Origin: Prasinococcaceae sp. CCMP 1430
Taxonomy: Eukaryota > Prasinodermophyta > Palmophyllophyceae > Prasinococcales > Prasinococcaceae
Length of the DNA: 18,712 bases
Reading direction: 5' to 3'
NCBI GenBank assembly: GCA_013416795.1
Contig: RQSC01000019.1
Coordinates: forward strand, 202,083-220,794
The position numbers were made by a program, and so were the translations under genes. The notes beneath the pieces were generated by a model, which was not told the origin of the DNA, did not search any database, and was given only the letters and a program-made list of their open reading frames with translations. This document shows positions 15,885 through 18,712 of the stretch, in pieces. Positions within the stretch are counted from its first letter, which is position 1. Every line of letters begins with the position of its first letter.

Positions 15885-18164
15885 TCAGTGCCTCCGCGGC
15901 GGGCCAGGCGGGAGAGGTGGCTGCCAGTTCCCCTGCTGCGGCTGCGGCTGGCCGTACAGCTGCTGGCCGTACAGCTGCTGCTGCTGGTTCGAGTATTGCT
16001 GCTGCTGTTGTTGGTACCCGAAGCCGTAGTGCTGTTGCTGTTGCCCTTGTGGCGGCGCCGCCGGCATCTGCTGCTGCTGCGCCGGTGGCATCATCATGTA
16101 CGAGCCACCATTCGGTGCCCCAGGAGGCGGCGGAGGCGGCGCCTGCTGCGTCTGCATAGGTGCAGAGGGGACGGCCATGGTGGCGCTGATAGCCTGTTGC
16201 AGTTTCATGAGAGCGGCCGAGTCAAACGCCAGTGGCGCACTCGTCGAGGCCGGCATCGAGGTCGCGCTCGGCAAGCCAGTAGATGCAGCCACGCTGTACT
16301 GCTGCTGCTGCTGCTGCTGCTGCCGCGGCGGCGGCGGCGGCGGGCGAGCCTGCTGCTGATGCATCTGCGGGGCCTGGGACGGGCGAGGGGCTGCCATCGC
16401 CTGCGGCACAGCCGACATGACCTTTTTCTGAGCAGGCAACGCGACATTCTTGACCGCCGCACCCTCCGCATCGTTGAGCGGGATCTCTGTCGGCTCGGAG
16501 ACGCCCACGAACTGCTCTGGGCCCACATCTACTGGCTCGGCAGGCGAGTCCGGCACCGCTGACAGTGCAGGGTACACCGCCGCGAGCACGCCCAGCTCAC
16601 GCGATGCCTGCGCCCCCTTTTCCTTGCTCTTCTCACCTGCTGCCCAAGTATCGTCAGGCGTACTAGGCGCTGGCACGTCCCAGCTACGCGTGGCCGACAT
16701 AGCCTCGAGGCGAGCGCGCCGATCGTCGAGGACTTTTTGGCGCGCCTGTCGCTCGCGCTCGTGCTCCTGCTTCGCAAGATCTGCGGTGGACATGCGCTTC
16801 TTCTGTCGCTCGTCCTCGCGCGCGTCACTGTCCTTGGTGAAATACTTCACCTTGACGAGCACGTCATCGGGAGCCCAAGATACGCTCTTCCTCTTCTTCT
16901 TCTTCGCAGGGGGTGGCGCTGCGTCGGCGTCTTTGCCGACGACAACGTCCTCAGCTCGGCGCTTCGCGGCGGGGGCGGGCGCATCCCCGGATTCCTTCCG
17001 GGTCGCCTCGGGCGCGGCTGGGGCGGCAGTGCTATCCGAGAGAAATGAGGACAGCGAGCGCCCCGCGCGCGCCGGCGGCTTAGGTGCAGCGGGGGCATCG
17101 GCCTTATCCGGCAGTTTCGCCTCCGGCTCCCCCTTGTCTTTCACAGACGGCAGCTGTGGCGGGGCCTTTGGCCCCTGCGACACCGATGGGACAGGAGGAA
17201 CCTTAGTTGGCACCGGCGTGGGCGTCGGCAGCTTCGGCGCGACGGGAGCCCTGGGTGCCAGCTTCGCCTTCGGGGGCGCGGCAAACATCGAATCCATGTC
17301 GGTTGCAGTCGTCGACAAGAGCTTGGGCGCGCGCGTCTTCTCGGTGGCTGGGACCGCCGCCGCGGGCGCCGCGGCCTTCGGGGGCTGCGCCACCTTTTGA
17401 GGCGGCGCCACCTTTGGGGGCGGCGCCACCTTTGGGGGCGGCGCCGCCCTCTGCTCAGTAGGCTTCGCGGCTGGCCTCGACACTGGCCTGGGCGAGGAGG
17501 GCGCATTCGCTGGAGGAGTGACGGTTCCCTTGCCGGTGATCGCCCGCATCCACTCCTTCATGACCTCCTTTGCCTGCCTCTGCACCGACATGTCACCCAC
17601 CTTGGTGAGCTTCTTGACGGCTTTGCCCACCTTGCTCGCTCGGAGGGACGCCTCTGAAACGGGGAGCTTCTTGCACACAGTGAGCAGCTTCCTCAGGTTC
17701 TCGGACGCGCTCGGCCCATCTTCTTCGCGCACGTCGTTCATCCAGTCCGCCAGCAAGTCGAGGCCGCCCTGCTCCACGAATGGGGCGGTCACCCGCGGCT
17801 GGATCTTCGCGAGCGCCTCCTTGATCATGAACGTGCGCAGGCCACTCTCGGCGCCGTGCTTGGCTGCCGCTGCCATGAACGGCCCGACCGCCGAGGGGGA
17901 CGAGAAGTAGCCGTCATCATCTATCACGGCGCCTATGTCGCTGACGAAGTCCTGCTTCTTATCCCTCCTGGCCTGCTGGCTGGCACCACCGCCGCCCAGG
18001 GCCGCAATCTTGGCGAGGAGCTCCTCCTCTGTGTACTTGTTCCTTCCCCGCTCCGCACACTCGAGCCGCAGCCGGGGGTTCAAGCACTGGAGGCACACCC
18101 CGCAGCCGGGCGACTTGGCGGCCTTCGCCTTCGATGCGGGCAACACGACCGCGAGCTGTGGCAT
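15885..18164 (-). CDS. PPP1R10: PNUTS-like PP1 regulatory protein with TFIIS N-terminal domain and half-CXXC motif
   Basis: The product is 759 residues; ATG at 18164. Residues 20-36 carry CGVCLQCLNP...C (Cys 21, 24, 27, 36), resembling half of a CXXC zinc finger. Residues about 107-208 fit the TFIIS N-terminal (LW) helical domain: GGLDLLADWMNDV, LRKLLTVCKKLPVS, LRASKVGKAVKKL and VMKEWMRAI. A long Pro/Ala/Lys linker follows. Then KKKKRKSVSWAPDDVLVKVKYF (basic run at 421; KSVSW at 426-430) gives an RVxF-type PP1-docking site followed by a YF-containing strand, as in PNUTS. The C-terminus is Gln/Pro/Tyr-rich low complexity. In animals PNUTS targets PP1 to chromatin and the Pol II 3'-end machinery (PTW/PP1 complex). 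TFIIS N-domain plus a downstream KSV-S/T-W site is the basis of the call; the C3H1 zinc finger of animal PNUTS is not seen. TGA at 15887-15885. Confidence 0.75.
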   Translation of the reverse strand: MPQLAVVLPASKAKAAKSPGCGVCLQCLNPRLRLECAERGRNKYTEEELLAKIAALGGGGASQQARRDKKQDFVSDIGAVIDDDGYFSSPSAVGPFMAAAAKHGAESGLRTFMIKEALAKIQPRVTAPFVEQGGLDLLADWMNDVREEDGPSASENLRKLLTVCKKLPVSEASLRASKVGKAVKKLTKVGDMSVQRQAKEVMKEWMRAITGKGTVTPPANAPSSPRPVSRPAAKPTEQRAAPPPKVAPPPKVAPPQKVAQPPKAAAPAAAVPATEKTRAPKLLSTTATDMDSMFAAPPKAKLAPRAPVAPKLPTPTPVPTKVPPVPSVSQGPKAPPQLPSVKDKGEPEAKLPDKADAPAAPKPPARAGRSLSSFLSDSTAAPAAPEATRKESGDAPAPAAKRRAEDVVVGKDADAAPPPAKKKKRKSVSWAPDDVLVKVKYFTKDSDAREDERQKKRMSTADLAKQEHERERQARQKVLDDRRARLEAMSATRSWDVPAPSTPDDTWAAGEKSKEKGAQASRELGVLAAVYPALSAVPDSPAEPVDVGPEQFVGVSEPTEIPLNDAEGAAVKNVALPAQKKVMSAVPQAMAAPRPSQAPQMHQQQARPPPPPPRQQQQQQQQYSVAASTGLPSATSMPASTSAPLAFDSAALMKLQQAISATMAVPSAPMQTQQAPPPPPPGAPNGGSYMMMPPAQQQQMPAAPPQGQQQQHYGFGYQQQQQQYSNQQQQLYGQQLYGQPQPQQGNWQPPLPPGPPRRH
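17383..17454. repeat. in-frame 18-bp tandem repeat in the PNUTS-like linker
   Basis: Two identical 18-bp units (17401-17418, 17419-17436; plus strand GGCGGCGCCACCTTTGGG) are flanked by diverged units on both sides. They encode the hexapeptide repeat PPKVAP, which runs KVAPPPKVAPPQKVAQPPK in the disordered linker. Confidence 0.85.
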
Positions 18165-18712
18165 GGTGGCGCGGCGGCCCGCGCCGCGGTGCGCCGTCGG
18201 CGGTCGCCGCGCGACGCGGGTTTGGCTTGCCGAGCGGTTCGCTTCGGGAAGGTGGACGGCGAGACGGGCGCGAGACGCGCGCCGCCGAGGACGCGCTGGG
18301 CACGCGGGTGGGCGGCACCGGGCGAGAGACTCGCGTGGACGGTCCGAGCGGAGCTGGCCTTTTTTTTTGGGTCGCCACCACGCACGCCAGGTGACGGCGC
18401 GGAGCTGCCGGGGGCGCGCTGCGCACGGGTGTTGGTCCGCTGGATTTTTCTGCCGCTGTTGGTGGTGCGCGCGCTCGTGCGGCGCGCAGGGGCGCGCGCG
18501 GACGGACGGCGCCTACCCCCTCGCACTCTGCTACCGTCGCGGACGTGGACGCCTACGTGTCGTTCGCCCCGCGGGAGCCTCTCGCCCCCAACCACTTGCC
18601 ACTGCCGCGCGGCTCGCGACTCGCAGCCGCCGCCGCCTCGGCGCTGTCGTGCGTTTAGGGTTGGTTGTGCGCGCGAGCAAGCGCGCGCGCGGGCGCGCGC
18701 GGGCCGCCGCCG
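18165..18712. other. upstream region of the PNUTS-like gene, no confident gene
   Basis: This should contain the PNUTS-like promoter and 5' UTR. A T9 run lies at about 18361-18369 and (CG)n sequence near the right edge. A plus-strand frame open through 18440-18657 ends ADVDAYVSFAPREPL...ALSCV and TAG at 18655-18657; its last 40 codons look more protein-like than the surroundings, so it could be a terminal exon of another gene, but no start or acceptor can be fixed. A minus-strand frame from 18595 is Arg/Ser/Pro low complexity and not credible. Confidence 0.4.

Noticed and set aside
1-18712. CRISPR arrays, prokaryotic operons or insertion sequences
   Set aside because: No spaced direct repeats, no transposase-like frames, and the gene content and splice signals are eukaryotic.

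Overview
The window reads as GC-rich nuclear DNA from a compact, intron-poor protist genome, most likely a flagellated photosynthetic alga. The reasons are cilium and centriole genes (CFAP57, CCDC112-like, CCDC57-like), a nuclear gene for an organellar-type bL10 protein with a basic, Ser/Ala/Arg-rich targeting-like N-terminus, eukaryotic mRNA-processing factors (LENG8/Thp3 and PNUTS types), GT-AG splice signals and short AT-rich 3' ends. A haptophyte such as a pavlovophyte would fit, but that is inference; a pelagophyte or prasinophyte is not excluded.

Layout, left to right. 1-720 (+): 3' part of a PAP/fibrillin-like gene that enters from outside the window. 823-5413 (-): CFAP57, with a predicted 17-nt coding first exon (5413-5397), a 916-nt intron and one 3.7-kb exon. 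5414-6049: GC-rich spacer with a minisatellite and one copy of a diverged repeat. 6050-7417 (-): argininosuccinate lyase in a single exon. 7418-8815: a 1.4-kb divergent intergenic region packed with unusual DNA, namely a 116-bp tandem duplication, alternating GC/GT tracts, an AT-rich island, a second repeat copy in opposite orientation and a perfect 20-bp palindrome. 8816-9431 (+): bL10, probably plastid, whose first exon is not placed. 9507-10784 (-) and 10873-11634 (+): a head-to-head CCDC112-like/CCDC57-like pair with only 88 nt between the two ATGs. 12296-14599 (+): LENG8/Thp3-type SAC3-domain protein. 14600-15884: a 1.3-kb stretch with no convincing gene. 15885-18164 (-): PNUTS-like PP1-targeting protein with a TFIIS N-terminal domain and an unusual N-terminal half-CXXC cysteine motif. 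18165-18712: upstream spacer, with a possible end of another ORF.

Functionally the window mixes housekeeping genes (arginine synthesis, organellar translation), three cilium/centrosome genes of which two probably share a promoter, and a convergent pair of nuclear RNA-processing regulators. I see no RNA genes, CRISPR arrays, intact transposons or obvious new multi-gene system. The best leads are the tiny divergent centrosomal promoter with a very short CCDC57 homologue, the half-CXXC motif on a PNUTS-like protein, the inverted diverged repeats on either side of ASL, and the unexplained 14.96-15.85 kb region. Family assignments rest on recognising motifs by eye; no alignment or database search was run.
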